A DNA stretch of 34,254 bases from Erysipelotrichaceae bacterium (GTDB taxonomy: Bacteria > Bacillota_I > Bacilli_A > Erysipelotrichales > Erysipelotrichaceae): the NCBI GenBank assembly GCA_024681275.1, contig JAILBD010000131.1, forward strand, positions 1-34,254, read 5' to 3'. The first letter of the stretch is position 1; each line of letters opens with the position of its first letter. This document shows positions 22,892 to 32,357 of this stretch, piece by piece. The position numbers were made by a program, and so were the translations under genes. The notes beneath the pieces are model-generated. The model was given only the letters and a program-made list of their open reading frames with translations, did no database searches and was not told where the DNA came from.

Positions 22892-24329
22892 AATCTCTGT
22901 CCAGTTCGAACCAGAAAGTCGAACCCTTGCCTAATTCAGACTCCACTCCGTATCTGGCCTTATGAGCTTCCAGGATGGCCTTGGCGATCGCCAGACCCAG
23001 ACCTGTGGAGTTCACAGAACGATTGAAATTCTTATCAACTTTATAGTAGCGATCCCAGATATACGGCAAAGCATCTTCTGAAATGCCATTCCCGTTGTCG
23101 ATGACCTCCAGTCTGGTCTTCTCCTCATCGCTGCGCACCCGCACGATGATCTTGGAATCGGCATCGGAATATTTCAGGGCGTTGGAAAGGAAATTGTATA
23201 TCACCTGGGAGATCTTGATCTCATCCGCATAGATGAAACAGTCATCCAGGTCCAGGACCAGATTGATATTCTTCTCAGAGATGACTGCCGAAAGAAGCAT
23301 GACGACTCTCTCTGTGCACTCTTTCAGGTCAAAATTATCGCGGTTGATCTCGATCACACCGGACTGCAGCTTGGAAAGCTCCGACATGTCGGTGACCAGC
23401 TTATCCAGGTAATTCGTCTCCTCCAGGATGACATCAAGATGTTCGTTGCGCTTTTTCGGATCATCACCGGAGATATCTTTGATCATCTCCGCATAGGCTC
23501 TGATCATCGTCAGCGGTGTCTTGATATCGTGAGAGACATTGGCGACGAGATCCTTTCTCAGATCATTGACCTTGGAAAGCTTGTCTGTGGCATCATCCAG
23601 GGTGGAAGCCAGGTCGTTGATCTCTGAAAAAGACTTGGTCTGGAATCTGACATCATAGTTTCCCTGCGCAAGCTTATTCGCCTCATCCTTCATCTTGATG
23701 ATGGGGCGGGATATCCTTGTGGCCAGGAACATCGCCACGATCAAAGCGATGCCGATCACGATGGCGGCGATATACAGATACTGGTTCAATATGAAATCGA
23801 TATAGGATTCGACCGGCTCCAGAGGTGTGTTGAGGATGAGATAGTAGTTGGAAAGATTCGTCCTGATCTGTTTTCCATACAGGAGCATCTCCAGACCTGT
23901 GTATTGCGAATAGAGAGTCAGAGAGAGCGGATTCTCATGTTTGATCATATCGATCATCTTCTGCGGTTCGTTCCTGATGATGAAAAGCTCATCCCCTACA
24001 CTGATCTGCTTATCCAACATGCAGAGCTGTCCCAGTGAATCAGGAGGATAGTAGATGTCCTTGCCGTTTTCATTGTAGATGATCGCACAGACATTGTTGC
24101 CGATGATGGTCCTGGCGGCGGATTCGATATCCCTGTTGCTGGTATCATCATTCAGCAGAAGAGCTTCCATCGTATCCGAGATCACATCGATGGTCTGTAT
24201 CCTGTCGTTACGGTAATACGGTTTGATCAGAACGACCAGCAGAAAACCCAGCAGTAACATGATCGATACTGAAAAGCCTAGAAAATACAGCCAGGTCGAG
24301 AACCTGATTCCTTTGAGATCAAACTTCAA
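22878..24329 (-). CDS. Sensor histidine kinase of a two-component system
   Basis: 483 residues. Two membrane helices (about 13-36 and 184-204) enclose an extracellular sensor domain of roughly 145 residues. HAMP (205-257) is followed by HisKA with H267 in VSHDIKTPLTM, then the N box (NFLSNALKYS), G1 (DNGNGI) and G2 (TGLGLAIAKAI). It should phosphorylate the response regulator encoded just upstream, which it overlaps by 11 bp. The signal is unknown; cell-envelope stress is common for this architecture. Confidence 0.93.
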   Translation of the reverse strand: MKFDLKGIRFSTWLYFLGFSVSIMLLLGFLLVVLIKPYYRNDRIQTIDVISDTMEALLLNDDTSNRDIESAARTIIGNNVCAIIYNENGKDIYYPPDSLGQLCMLDKQISVGDELFIIRNEPQKMIDMIKHENPLSLTLYSQYTGLEMLLYGKQIRTNLSNYYLILNTPLEPVESYIDFILNQYLYIAAIVIGIALIVAMFLATRISRPIIKMKDEANKLAQGNYDVRFQTKSFSEINDLASTLDDATDKLSKVNDLRKDLVANVSHDIKTPLTMIRAYAEMIKDISGDDPKKRNEHLDVILEETNYLDKLVTDMSELSKLQSGVIEINRDNFDLKECTERVVMLLSAVISEKNINLVLDLDDCFIYADEIKISQVIYNFLSNALKYSDADSKIIVRVRSDEEKTRLEVIDNGNGISEDALPYIWDRYYKVDKNFNRSVNSTGLGLAIAKAILEAHKARYGVESELGKGSTFWFELDRDYEEE

Positions 24330-24978
24330 ACTTGTAACCCATGCCTCTCACAGTGACGATGTGCTCCGCATAAGGGCCGAGATCTTTTCTCAGCATCTTG
24401 ATATGCGTGTCGATCGTCCTGTCGTCCTCATAATAATCCGTCTGCCATACGGTCGAAAGCAGTTTGTCCCTGCCGATGGCTATGTTCTTGTTTTCTACCA
24501 GATATATGAGCAGATCCAGTTCCTTAGGGGTCAGGGTGACCTTGTTTCCATCGACAGTGACGCTCCTGCCATCGACATCAATGACCAGGCCGTCAAAAAT
24601 GTATTTTTCATTGCTGTGGCTGCTGTTCCTCTCACAGACGACCTTGATACGGGCCATCAGTTCTTTCGGAGAGAAAGGTTTGGTCACGTAATCATCGACA
24701 CCGAGGTCGAAAGAGAAGAGCTTGTCGTCCTCTTCCGTCCTCGCCGACAGCATGATGACAGGCACATCCCTGATCGCCTTGATCTTTTTGCACGCTGAAA
24801 AACCGTCCAATTCAGGCATCATGATATCCAGAATGACGCAATCATAAGCACCATTTCGCACTTTCTCGATCGCATCCAGACCATTGCTGGCCTGATCGCA
24901 CTCATAGCCCATGGCCTTTGCATATTCAGAAACGACCTCTCTTATCTTCATCTCGTCATCGACGATCAGTATCTTCAT
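24319..24978 (-). CDS. OmpR-family response regulator
   Basis: 219 residues. The receiver domain has D7/D8 in IVDDE, the phosphoacceptor D51 in VILDIMMPELDG and the switch Lys in VTKPFSP. The C-terminal winged helix (about 125-219) has LTPKELDLLIYL and DDRTIDTHIKMLRKDLG. It binds DNA when phosphorylated by the paired kinase. The start follows AGGAGG, which overlaps the dnaE stop region. The gene lies 12 bp after dnaE. Confidence 0.94.
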   Translation of the reverse strand: MKILIVDDEMKIREVVSEYAKAMGYECDQASNGLDAIEKVRNGAYDCVILDIMMPELDGFSACKKIKAIRDVPVIMLSARTEEDDKLFSFDLGVDDYVTKPFSPKELMARIKVVCERNSSHSNEKYIFDGLVIDVDGRSVTVDGNKVTLTPKELDLLIYLVENKNIAIGRDKLLSTVWQTDYYEDDRTIDTHIKMLRKDLGPYAEHIVTVRGMGYKFEV

Positions 24979-24990
24979 TTGTCAGACCTC

Positions 24991-27900
24991 CTAGAGGATG
25001 CGCAGACTCCTGGCCAGACAGGAAGTCTCCTTTTCCATCTTTCCTTCAAACAGGACATATTTTCCCTTCTGCAGCTGTGAAGAGTATCTCGCATAGAGAT
25101 TCGGCATCACGGCCAGTGACAAAGATCCTTTGTCATCGACCAGATCCACGAACGCCATCATATCGCCTTTCTTTGTGCGCAGCGATTTCACCCGCTTGAT
25201 CAGGCCAAAGCCCTTCACATTGCCCTTGCTTACAGATAAATTATACAGATTATCCACATCGACATCGTATTTTTTCTTGACTGCCGTGATCGGATTGAAA
25301 GTGAAATAGAAGCCCAATACGTTCTTCTCGTTTTCAGCCGACACCATGACATCATCATTCAGCTCTTCGATGATCGGGGCATCATCATAATCCTCCATCA
25401 GAGAGATCTCTCCCCTGTGGGCATTGGCATACATGACCACATTGTTCAGTGACTCGATCATCGTATGACGGGTATGCCTGAATTCGTCGAATGCACCGGC
25501 ATAGATCAGATTTTCCAGAACATTGCGCTCGACGCCCTTAATGATGAGTCTCCTGACCGTTTCCACATAATCCTTGAACGGTCCATTCTCATTCCTCTCT
25601 TCGACGATCTTGCCGGCAGAGATCGAACCGACATCCTTGCATATACCAAAAGGCATGATGATGGCATCATCCCTGATGATGTAAGACAAGGCGGAAAGGT
25701 TCATGCTGATACCTTTGACCTTCACGCCGATCCCCTGGCATTCAGCCACATAGTCATAAGTCTTGGTCTGAGAACCCATGACGCCATTGAGAAGCGCTTT
25801 GTAGAAATACAGCGGATGATTCGCCTTGAGATAAGCGAGCTGATAAGCCACATAGGCGTAAGCGATCGAATGGGACTTGTTGAAACCGTAGTTGGCAAAT
25901 TCCAGGATCAGCGCGTAGACTCTCTCGCTCACATCCCTGTGATAACCATTTGCGATACAGCCGTCGATAAAGTCATTATGCAGTCTTTCAAGCTCGGAGA
26001 GTTTCTTTTTCGACATCGCCTTACGCAGGATATCGGCTTTGCCATAGCTGAAACCGGCCATGACCCTGGCGATGTTGATGATCTGTTCCTGATAGACGAT
26101 GATGCCGTAAGTTTCCTTCAGGATCGGCTTCAGGCTCGGATGGATGTATTCCACCTTGTCCGGATCGGCCCTGTATTCCAGAAATGTCGGAATGTTCTTC
26201 ATGGGACCCGGACGGTATAAAGCGATCGTCATGCCGATCTCTTCAAAAGTGCGAGGCTTCATCTTTCTGATCAGATTGCGCATGCCTCCCGACTCCAGCT
26301 GGAAGATGCCCAGGACATTGACCGAATCGATCAGATCAAAAGTCTTCCTGTCATCCAACGGGATGTTTCGTATGTCGAAAGGATGGACGGTATTGATATC
26401 GTTCACGATCTCGGCGATGATACCCAGATTTCTCAAGCCCAGAAAATCCATCTTGATCAGGCCGAATTCTTCCAGATGCTCCATCGTATACTGGGTCGAA
26501 TTGATGTCGGTCTCGATCCTGGTGATCGGAACGACCTCATCCAGTTTTTTACGTGACATGACGATCCCTGCGGCATGCGTTGATTCATGTCGAGGAAAGA
26601 ATTCCAGTTTTCGCGAGATCCGGTAGAGACGGCGGAAACGGCTGTCCGAATCGATCTTCTGCCTGAACAAAGGGATCGTCTCATACGCCTTGTTCAGATC
26701 CATATCCAGGATGTTCGGGATCAGCTTGCAGATGGCATCGATCTCCCGGTTTGGATAATCCAGGACTCTGCCAACATCCCTGAGGACCTGTTTAGCCTTC
26801 AGAGTGCCATACGTGATGATGTGGCCGACGTGATCGATGCCATATTTATCTCTAACATAGGCGATCACTTCATCTCTTCTATCATCAGGAAAGTCCGTGT
26901 CGATATCCGGCATCGAGATCCTCTCCGGATTCAGGAACCTTTCGAAGATCAGGCCATAGGTCAAAGGATCGATATCCGTAATGCCCAGACAATATGAGAC
27001 CAGGGACCCGGCTGCCGAGCCTCTGCCCGGTCCGACCATGATCCCGTTTTTCTTGGCGTAAAGGATAAAATCATAGACGATGAGGAAATAATCCTCAAAA
27101 TGCATCTTCAGGATGACGCTCAATTCATAATCAAGACGCTTCTGATATGCGGCTGTGACATTCCCCTTCAGCCGCCTCTTCAAGCCTTCTCTGCACAGAA
27201 GCACGAGGTAATCTTTGGACGGGATGCCCCGCTTGTTCTCAAAGACAGGCAGAGAAGTGTTGAAGGACATCGTCACATTACATTTTGAAGCAAGCTTGTC
27301 GCAGTTTTCCAGATCGGCGGCATCGTAAAGCTGTTCGTACTCATATCGATCCAAAAAATGCCTGCCGCTTTCTTCGATGCTGTTGGCATCATCAAGGATC
27401 TGCTTGTCCCTGATGCAGCGCAAGACATTGAATTCTTCATGATCATCTCTTTCCAGATAATAGGTCCGGCTCAAAGCGATCGTCGTGATGCCGTTTTCTA
27501 TCAATAGCGGTCTCAACTGCTGATCGCGTCTGCCATTGACGGCGATATCGTGGTCGATCAGTCCGACGATATAGTCACCGAACCACTCTTTCTGTTTCCT
27601 GAGCATCTCCTGTACGTCGAGGCCTCTGTCGACCACATAAGTCAAAGGCATGCTGTCAGAAAGCAGACAGAGGATCGTTCCCTTGCGATACTGATTCAGG
27701 ATCCCGAGACTGATAGGTCCCGAAATTTCGGTGCAGATCCGGCTGGAAAGAGCCATCAGGCTCTGATAGCCTTCATCGCTTCCGGCATAAAGGACCATCG
27801 TATAGACTCTGTCTTCCAGTTCAAGATCGAATTCCAGACCGTAGATCGCCTTGATATGCGCTTTTTCACAGGTTTTTTTAAAGACCATTGCGCCAGCCAG

Positions 27901-28026
27901 AACATTCCTGTCCACCAGTCCAAGGGCATCATAACCATATTTTCTGCCATAAGAAACGATCCCTTCGATCGAGCACATCGAAGACAGCAGACTGTAAACG
28001 CTTCTTATATATAATGGACAACTCAT
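24991..28026 (-). CDS. dnaE: DNA polymerase III alpha subunit DnaE
   Basis: 1011 residues from the ATG at 28026. C-family replicative polymerase. Palm aspartates are D374 and D376 in MPDIDTDFPDD, with GPGRGSAAGSLVSYCLGI just before; the fingers have GFNKSHSIAYAYVAYQLAYL-type sequence, and an OB domain (VKGFGLIKRVKSLRTKKGD) ends the protein. The N-terminal PHP domain has lost its metal ligands: YIRSVYSLLSS and GLVDRN replace the usual HxH and TDH motifs, so it is probably inactive. The frame opens further to 28080, but that part lies across the promoter. The ATG is 6 nt after TATAAT and has no Shine-Dalgarno. Confidence 0.95.
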   Translation of the reverse strand: MSCPLYIRSVYSLLSSMCSIEGIVSYGRKYGYDALGLVDRNVLAGAMVFKKTCEKAHIKAIYGLEFDLELEDRVYTMVLYAGSDEGYQSLMALSSRICTEISGPISLGILNQYRKGTILCLLSDSMPLTYVVDRGLDVQEMLRKQKEWFGDYIVGLIDHDIAVNGRRDQQLRPLLIENGITTIALSRTYYLERDDHEEFNVLRCIRDKQILDDANSIEESGRHFLDRYEYEQLYDAADLENCDKLASKCNVTMSFNTSLPVFENKRGIPSKDYLVLLCREGLKRRLKGNVTAAYQKRLDYELSVILKMHFEDYFLIVYDFILYAKKNGIMVGPGRGSAAGSLVSYCLGITDIDPLTYGLIFERFLNPERISMPDIDTDFPDDRRDEVIAYVRDKYGIDHVGHIITYGTLKAKQVLRDVGRVLDYPNREIDAICKLIPNILDMDLNKAYETIPLFRQKIDSDSRFRRLYRISRKLEFFPRHESTHAAGIVMSRKKLDEVVPITRIETDINSTQYTMEHLEEFGLIKMDFLGLRNLGIIAEIVNDINTVHPFDIRNIPLDDRKTFDLIDSVNVLGIFQLESGGMRNLIRKMKPRTFEEIGMTIALYRPGPMKNIPTFLEYRADPDKVEYIHPSLKPILKETYGIIVYQEQIINIARVMAGFSYGKADILRKAMSKKKLSELERLHNDFIDGCIANGYHRDVSERVYALILEFANYGFNKSHSIAYAYVAYQLAYLKANHPLYFYKALLNGVMGSQTKTYDYVAECQGIGVKVKGISMNLSALSYIIRDDAIIMPFGICKDVGSISAGKIVEERNENGPFKDYVETVRRLIIKGVERNVLENLIYAGAFDEFRHTRHTMIESLNNVVMYANAHRGEISLMEDYDDAPIIEELNDDVMVSAENEKNVLGFYFTFNPITAVKKKYDVDVDNLYNLSVSKGNVKGFGLIKRVKSLRTKKGDMMAFVDLVDDKGSLSLAVMPNLYARYSSQLQKGKYVLFEGKMEKETSCLARSLRIL

Positions 28027-28032
28027 ATTATC

Positions 28033-28038
28033 ATTATA
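28033..28038 (-). promoter_or_regulatory. -10 element of dnaE, leaderless configuration
   Basis: A perfect TATAAT on the minus strand, 6 nt before the dnaE ATG. No good -35 is seen. It abuts the copA -35 (28040-28045) on the other strand, so the two divergent promoters overlap back to back. Confidence 0.6.
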
Positions 28039-28039
28039 C

Positions 28040-28068
28040 TTCACTATCACTTTCCATCGTGCTAAAAT
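28040..28068 (+). promoter_or_regulatory. copA promoter
   Basis: TTCACT (28040-28045) and TAAAAT (28063-28068) with 17 bp spacing. Transcription would start near 28075, inside the CsoR operator, so bound repressor would block it. Confidence 0.6.
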
Positions 28069-28070
28069 AA

Positions 28071-28091
28071 ATATACCCATGGGGGGTATAT
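28071..28091. promoter_or_regulatory. CsoR copper operator
   Basis: ATATACCC and GGGTATAT (28071-28078 and 28084-28091) form 8-bp half-sites around a 5-bp spacer. This is the TACCC-N5-GGGTA layout of CsoR-type operators. It lies between the copA -10 and the start codon, and csoR is in the same operon. Confidence 0.82.
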
Positions 28092-30431
28092 ATGGAAAAG
28101 ACTTATGAAGTAAAAGGCATGACCTGTGTCATATGCAAAAGCAATGTCGAAAAAGCGCTGAAAAACACTGAAGGCGTGACAGACTGCAAGATCAATCTGC
28201 TGGAAAACGAAGCTCTTGTCACCTTTGATGAGACCCGGACGAATGAAGAGATCATGGCAAAAGCTGTCGCCGACGCCGGATATGAACTCGTCATCAACAA
28301 GAACAACGAGATCGATCTTACAAAGATCATCATGATCATTTCATCTATTCTGGTGCTCATCCTGATGTTTTTTTCGATGGGACACATGTTTGGGATACAT
28401 ATCCCGCACTATGGCCGATATATTCAGCTGGTCCTGTGCACGACCGTGATCCTGCTCAACATGCATTATTACCGTTCCGGATTCCGTTCCCTGCTCAATC
28501 TGCATCCAAACATGGACTCGCTGGTCTCCCTGTCTTCATCGGTATCCTATCTGTATTCTTTATATGTCCTTTTCAGCAATGACCATCAGTATCATCTCTA
28601 CTTTGAAACAGCCGCCATGATCCTTGTCATCGTATCGATCGGCAAGTACATCGAAGGGAACAACAAAAAGAAAGCCGCCAAGACCATTAGAGGCCTGGCG
28701 ACTCTGATCCCGATGCAGGCAAATCTGGTCACTGATGATGAAGTCACCATCATTCCGATCGATGATCTCAAAAAAGGGGATATCGTCGCAGTCAGACCAG
28801 GTGAATCGATCCCGCAGGACGGCATCGTCATCTCCGGATTCTCACAGGTCGATGAATCGATGATCACCGGCGAATCGCTTCCGCAGGCCAAGACCATTGA
28901 TGATGAAGTCATTGGCGGTACTGTCAACATATCCGGCGAGATCAAAGTCAAGATCAGCCGCAATGCGACGCAGACCACCCTGTCCAAGATCATCTCACTG
29001 ACCAAGCAGGCCACGATGGCGAAGATACCGGTGGAAAGATTCGCCGATACCGTATCCAACTATTTCGTCTTCGGTGTCATGGCCATTTCCCTGCTGACCT
29101 TCCTCATATGGATGATCGTTGATGCCGATCTGGAAAAGGCACTCAATTTTGCACTCTCTGTCCTGGTCATCTCCTGTCCATGTGCCCTTGGCCTGGCCAC
29201 ACCGGCGGCCGTCATGGTCGCAACAGGAAACGCCGCCAGAAACGGTGTCCTCATCAAAAATCCGGAGATCCTGGAAGTAGCCGGCAGACTCGACTACGTC
29301 GTTCTGGACAAGACCGGAACACTGACCAAGAACAGGCTGGAGATCATCGATGTCAAAGAATATGATCCGGAATTCATCGAGGTCCTTTCTTCCCTGGAAA
29401 AGAGCTCAGATCATCCGATCGCCAAAGCCATCGTTGCCAGATATCCTGAAGGAAAGATGCGCTTTGATCAGCTGCAGCAGATCTCTGCGGAAGGCCTGGA
29501 AGGAAAGATCGATGATGATATCTATTATGCCGGGAACCTCAAGCTCATCAGCAGATATACAAGGCCTGTACAAAAAGATGTCGATGAAGCTGTCCATAAC
29601 AATTATTCCTTCATCTGTGTCGGCAAAAATGACAGACTGCTCGGTATGGTCTATCTCGCCGATGTACTGAAAGATACTTCCATCTCTGCGATCGCTTCCT
29701 TGAAAAAGCGCGGGATCACGCCGATCATGTGCACCGGCGATAATGACCTGACTGCCAGGAACATCGCAAAGAAACTCAATATCGATGAATACCTTTCCTC
29801 TGTCACGCCGCAGGATAAAAACAAACTCGTCTGTGAAAAGAAAGAGGAAGGTACGGTAGGCATGGTCGGTGACGGTGTCAACGACGCGATCGCTCTTTCA
29901 GCTGCCGATGTCTCCTTCGCTGTGGCAAACGGAACAGATATCGCCTACGCGACCAGCGATGTCGTGCTGATGACGAATTCGATCCTGGATGTCTCGTTCC
30001 TGGTCGATCTGGCTGCCAAAACCATGCGTATCATCAAACAAAATCTGTTCTGGGCATTGCTGTATAACGCCATTTTCATCCCTTTGGCGGCAGGCGCATT
30101 CTACAAAACGATGGGTCTCTCGCTGAATCCGATGATCGGCGCATTGACGATGTCGGTATCTTCGATCTTCGTCCTGACGAATGCCTTAAGGATAAACAAT
30201 GTTAAAAAGGAGGAAATCAAAACAATGAACAAAACTGTATCGATCGACGGCATGATGTGCATGCACTGCGTTGCCCATGTCGAAGAAGCACTGAAAAGTC
30301 TCGGCGCCGAAGTGAAAGTGTCGCTTGAAGAAGGAAAAGCCTGGCTCACTGATACAGCCTTGAGCGATGAGCAGATCACTCAAGCCATTGAAGATGCCGG
30401 CTATACAGTTACCGGTATCGTCAATGAGTAA
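28092..30431 (+). CDS. copA: Copper-exporting P1B-type ATPase with a C-terminal CopZ-like domain
   Basis: 779 residues. An N-terminal HMA metal-binding domain has GMTCVIC (C12, C15). The P1B core has the membrane motif C362-P-C364 ([10 protein letters not shown]), actuator TGES, phosphorylation D406 in DKTGTLT and hinge [10 protein letters not shown]. It pumps Cu(I) out. Unusually, a second HMA domain is fused at the C-terminus (about 712-779, GMMCMHC with C723 and C726) after a short linker. The DNA before this domain has AAGGAGG and an in-frame ATG at 30225. Upstream is a CsoR operator; downstream csoR overlaps by 8 bp. Confidence 0.95.
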   Translation: MEKTYEVKGMTCVICKSNVEKALKNTEGVTDCKINLLENEALVTFDETRTNEEIMAKAVADAGYELVINKNNEIDLTKIIMIISSILVLILMFFSMGHMFGIHIPHYGRYIQLVLCTTVILLNMHYYRSGFRSLLNLHPNMDSLVSLSSSVSYLYSLYVLFSNDHQYHLYFETAAMILVIVSIGKYIEGNNKKKAAKTIRGLATLIPMQANLVTDDEVTIIPIDDLKKGDIVAVRPGESIPQDGIVISGFSQVDESMITGESLPQAKTIDDEVIGGTVNISGEIKVKISRNATQTTLSKIISLTKQATMAKIPVERFADTVSNYFVFGVMAISLLTFLIWMIVDADLEKALNFALSVLVISCPCALGLATPAAVMVATGNAARNGVLIKNPEILEVAGRLDYVVLDKTGTLTKNRLEIIDVKEYDPEFIEVLSSLEKSSDHPIAKAIVARYPEGKMRFDQLQQISAEGLEGKIDDDIYYAGNLKLISRYTRPVQKDVDEAVHNNYSFICVGKNDRLLGMVYLADVLKDTSISAIASLKKRGITPIMCTGDNDLTARNIAKKLNIDEYLSSVTPQDKNKLVCEKKEEGTVGMVGDGVNDAIALSAADVSFAVANGTDIAYATSDVVLMTNSILDVSFLVDLAAKTMRIIKQNLFWALLYNAIFIPLAAGAFYKTMGLSLNPMIGALTMSVSSIFVLTNALRINNVKKEEIKTMNKTVSIDGMMCMHCVAHVEEALKSLGAEVKVSLEEGKAWLTDTALSDEQITQAIEDAGYTVTGIVNE
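30225..30431 (+). CDS. Possible independent CopZ-like copper chaperone from an internal start in copA
   Basis: An ATG in frame with copA (codon 712) has a strong AAGGAGG at 30207-30213, 11 nt upstream. Initiation there would give a 68-residue HMA protein ([20 protein letters not shown]), the size and form of a CopZ chaperone that delivers Cu(I) to CopA. Either copA and copZ were fused and kept the old ribosome site, or both products are made. Internal initiation is inferred; no experiment is implied. Confidence 0.5.
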   Translation: MNKTVSIDGMMCMHCVAHVEEALKSLGAEVKVSLEEGKAWLTDTALSDEQITQAIEDAGYTVTGIVNE

Positions 30432-30681
30432 AGACCACGAGAAACTGAAAAAGTATCTGATGATCGCCAAAGGGCAGCTTGAAGGGATCATCAAGATGAT
30501 CGATGAAGACCGTTACTGTCTCGATGTCTCTGATCAGCTGATGGCGACCAGAGCGCTTCTGAAGAAGACCAACAATCTGATCCTTAAAAACCATATCGAC
30601 AATTGTGTCAGGAACGCGATCAAAGACGGCGACGACAGCAAGATCGACGAAGTGATAAAAGCCTTGGAAAAACAGATCTGA
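30424..30681 (+). CDS. csoR: Copper-sensing repressor CsoR
   Basis: 85 residues, all-helical, DUF156/CsoR family. The Cu(I) ligands C32 ([10 protein letters not shown]), H57 and C61 (KNHIDNC) are all present, so it should sense copper rather than formaldehyde or sulfide. Binding copper releases it from the operator before copA. The ATG at 30424 overlaps the copA stop by 8 bp; the frame is open further upstream inside copA but the conserved part starts here. A terminator overlaps its end. Confidence 0.9.
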   Translation: MSKDHEKLKKYLMIAKGQLEGIIKMIDEDRYCLDVSDQLMATRALLKKTNNLILKNHIDNCVRNAIKDGDDSKIDEVIKALEKQI

Positions 30682-30691
30682 GGCTTTTTTT
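30657..30691 (+). terminator. Terminator of copA-csoR
   Basis: AAAAGCCT / AGGCTTTT (30657-30664 with 30681-30688), 8 bp with a 16-nt loop, then seven T residues in all. It overlaps the csoR stop codon. Confidence 0.72.
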
Positions 30692-30695
30692 CGAC

Positions 30696-30701
30696 TATAA
30701 T
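30696..30701 (+). promoter_or_regulatory. -10 element of ispG, leaderless configuration
   Basis: A perfect TATAAT ending 6 nt before the ispG ATG at 30708, immediately after the csoR terminator. No clear -35 is seen. Confidence 0.58.
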
Positions 30702-30707
30702 AAGATT

Positions 30708-31742
30708 ATGAACAGAATACAGACTAGACCGATCAGAGTCGGTGATATTCAAATCGGCGGACAGAATAAAGTCATCATTCAATCGATGACCAATACCAAG
30801 ACTAAAGATGTAGATGCGACAGTCGGACAGATCCATAAACTGGAAGAAGCCGGTTGCGAGATCATCAGAGTCGCCATACTCGACATGGAAGATGCCAAGG
30901 CGGTCAGACAGATCAAGCAGCAGATCTCCATTCCTCTGGTATGTGACATCCATTTCAATCCGGATCTCGCTCTGGAAGCGATCCGCTCCGGAACGGACAA
31001 GATCAGGCTCAATCCCGGCAACATCGAGAACGAAGATAAGATCAGGCAGATCGTGGAAGCCTGCAAAGAAAGAAAGATACCGATCAGGATCGGTATCAAT
31101 GCCGGCAGTTTGAATAAGAAATACACGCATTCTGAAGAAGCGATGATCGAATCGGCAAAAGACCACTTGCGCATATTGGAAGCATTGGATTTCCACGATG
31201 TCTGCCTCTCCTTCAAATCATCAGATCCGTTGGAGTGCATCAAAGCCTACAAACTGGCATCCGAGACCTTCCCCTATCCGCTCCACCTGGGCGTGACCGA
31301 AGCCGGAGGACTGCTGGATTCGACCATCAAATCATCCCTGGCCTTGGGCAGTCTGCTCATGGACGGGATCGGAGATACCATACGCATCTCGATCTCCGAT
31401 GATCCGATCGAAGAAGTCAAGGTCGCCCGCAAGCTGCTCAGAGCGTGCGGCTTAAAAAACGATGTTCCGAATCTCATCTCCTGTCCGACCTGCGGACGCA
31501 TCCAGTACGACATGCTTCCGATCGTCAGACAGATGGAAGACTACCTGAACAAACTCAACAAAAATGTCACAGTCGCCATCATGGGCTGTCCTGTCAACGG
31601 ACCTCAGGAGGCATCCAGAGCCGATATCGGCGTCGCCGGTGGCAAAGATCAGGCGATCCTGTTCAAGAAAGGACAGATCATCAGAGCCATTCCTCAGGAT
31701 CAGATCATCAAAGCCCTGATCGAAGAGATCGAAAAAATGTAA
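30708..31742 (+). CDS. ispG: 4-hydroxy-3-methylbut-2-enyl diphosphate synthase IspG (GcpE)
   Basis: 344 residues. A [4Fe-4S] enzyme that converts MEcPP to HMBPP, the penultimate step of the MEP isoprenoid pathway. An N-terminal TIM barrel (IRVGDIQIGG ... MTNTKTKDV) is followed by the cluster domain with C259 and C262 (SCPTCGR), C294 (MGCPVNGP) and E301. The usual NGPGEA reads NGPQEA here. The ATG at 30708 is chosen because the conserved part begins there; it has no Shine-Dalgarno and lies 6 nt after a -10 box. A bidirectional terminator follows. Confidence 0.95.
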   Translation: MNRIQTRPIRVGDIQIGGQNKVIIQSMTNTKTKDVDATVGQIHKLEEAGCEIIRVAILDMEDAKAVRQIKQQISIPLVCDIHFNPDLALEAIRSGTDKIRLNPGNIENEDKIRQIVEACKERKIPIRIGINAGSLNKKYTHSEEAMIESAKDHLRILEALDFHDVCLSFKSSDPLECIKAYKLASETFPYPLHLGVTEAGGLLDSTIKSSLALGSLLMDGIGDTIRISISDDPIEEVKVARKLLRACGLKNDVPNLISCPTCGRIQYDMLPIVRQMEDYLNKLNKNVTVAIMGCPVNGPQEASRADIGVAGGKDQAILFKKGQIIRAIPQDQIIKALIEEIEKM

Positions 31743-31768
31743 AAAAGAGCTAGTCAATAGCTCTTTTT
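31743..31768. terminator. Bidirectional terminator after ispG
   Basis: AAAAGAGCTA / TAGCTCTTTT (31743-31752 with 31758-31767), 10 bp with a 5-nt loop and T runs on both strands. The stop codon of the convergent membrane protein gene (31750-31752) is inside the stem. Confidence 0.88.
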
Positions 31769-32280
31769 CTTATGATGGCAGTCTGTTCACGCGTTTTCGC
31801 AGACTTGCTGAAGAAACAGGCCAGGCATGGGATCATATGAGGAAGAAAGATGAGAAGATCCATCAGATAGAGACTGTTCAGGGAAAAGACTGTATGATCT
31901 TCTCCTGCAAACACCTTGATGATCAGCGCCAGCATGATCATAAACACACCTGTTGCGCTGCTCAACAATGCTGCAAGACCCCTTTTATACAGATAACAGT
32001 ATTCTCCGATCAATGCGCCGTTAAGGATCGATGCCGCCAAGAAGATATGAAGATTCGGGAAATAGTATGGAATGTTGCTCATAAACAGCAAGCCGCTCAT
32101 GACGGCATATGATCCGATCGTCAGTGCGCTGACCCGCCAGTGATCCACCTCACCTTTGATCAGAGCCAATATCAGGTCTGCGCACAGGACCAGAGCGATC
32201 GATACGACAACGCATCCGTTCAGAAAGAGGCTCCACGCGATCATCATCCCCCACAGATCAGCTATCATCATCTTTTTCAT
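31750..32280 (-). CDS. Polytopic membrane protein, unknown function
   Basis: 176 residues with about five hydrophobic segments (roughly 9-42, 50-70, 75-92, 100-122 and 132-155) and a basic C-terminus (SAKTREQTAIIRKRAID). I do not recognise the family; a sensory or transport-associated role cannot be told apart. The start follows AGGAGGAAAG. It is divergent from the WYL regulator with an inverted repeat in the gap, so that regulator may control it. Confidence 0.75.
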   Translation of the reverse strand: MKKMMIADLWGMMIAWSLFLNGCVVVSIALVLCADLILALIKGEVDHWRVSALTIGSYAVMSGLLFMSNIPYYFPNLHIFLAASILNGALIGEYCYLYKRGLAALLSSATGVFMIMLALIIKVFAGEDHTVFSLNSLYLMDLLIFLPHMIPCLACFFSKSAKTREQTAIIRKRAID

Positions 32281-32326
32281 CTTTCTTTCCTCCTGACTAT
32301 ATGATAGCTTTTATCAGATATCATAT

Positions 32327-32344
32327 TGTCCATTTTTTTGGACA
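32327..32344. promoter_or_regulatory. Inverted repeat between the membrane protein and WYL regulator genes
   Basis: TGTCC-N8-GGACA (32327-32331 and 32340-32344), with the spacer mostly T. It lies just upstream of the WYL gene's -10 and in the shared divergent control region, so it is a candidate operator for that regulator. Confidence 0.4.
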
Positions 32345-32351
32345 CATAGTA

Positions 32352-32357
32352 TACAAT
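32352..32357 (+). promoter_or_regulatory. -10 element of the WYL regulator, leaderless configuration
   Basis: TACAAT ending 6 nt before the ATG at 32364. The spacer AGGAAT contains AGGA, but only 2 nt from the ATG, which is too close for a normal ribosome site. Confidence 0.5.

Noticed and set aside
22337..23026. A 229-codon plus-strand open frame
   Set aside because: Antisense to the methyltransferase and the kinase C-terminus, both of which show catalytic motifs.
25465..26220. A 251-codon plus-strand open frame inside dnaE
   Set aside because: Antisense to the conserved polymerase core; long antisense frames are common in this codon usage.
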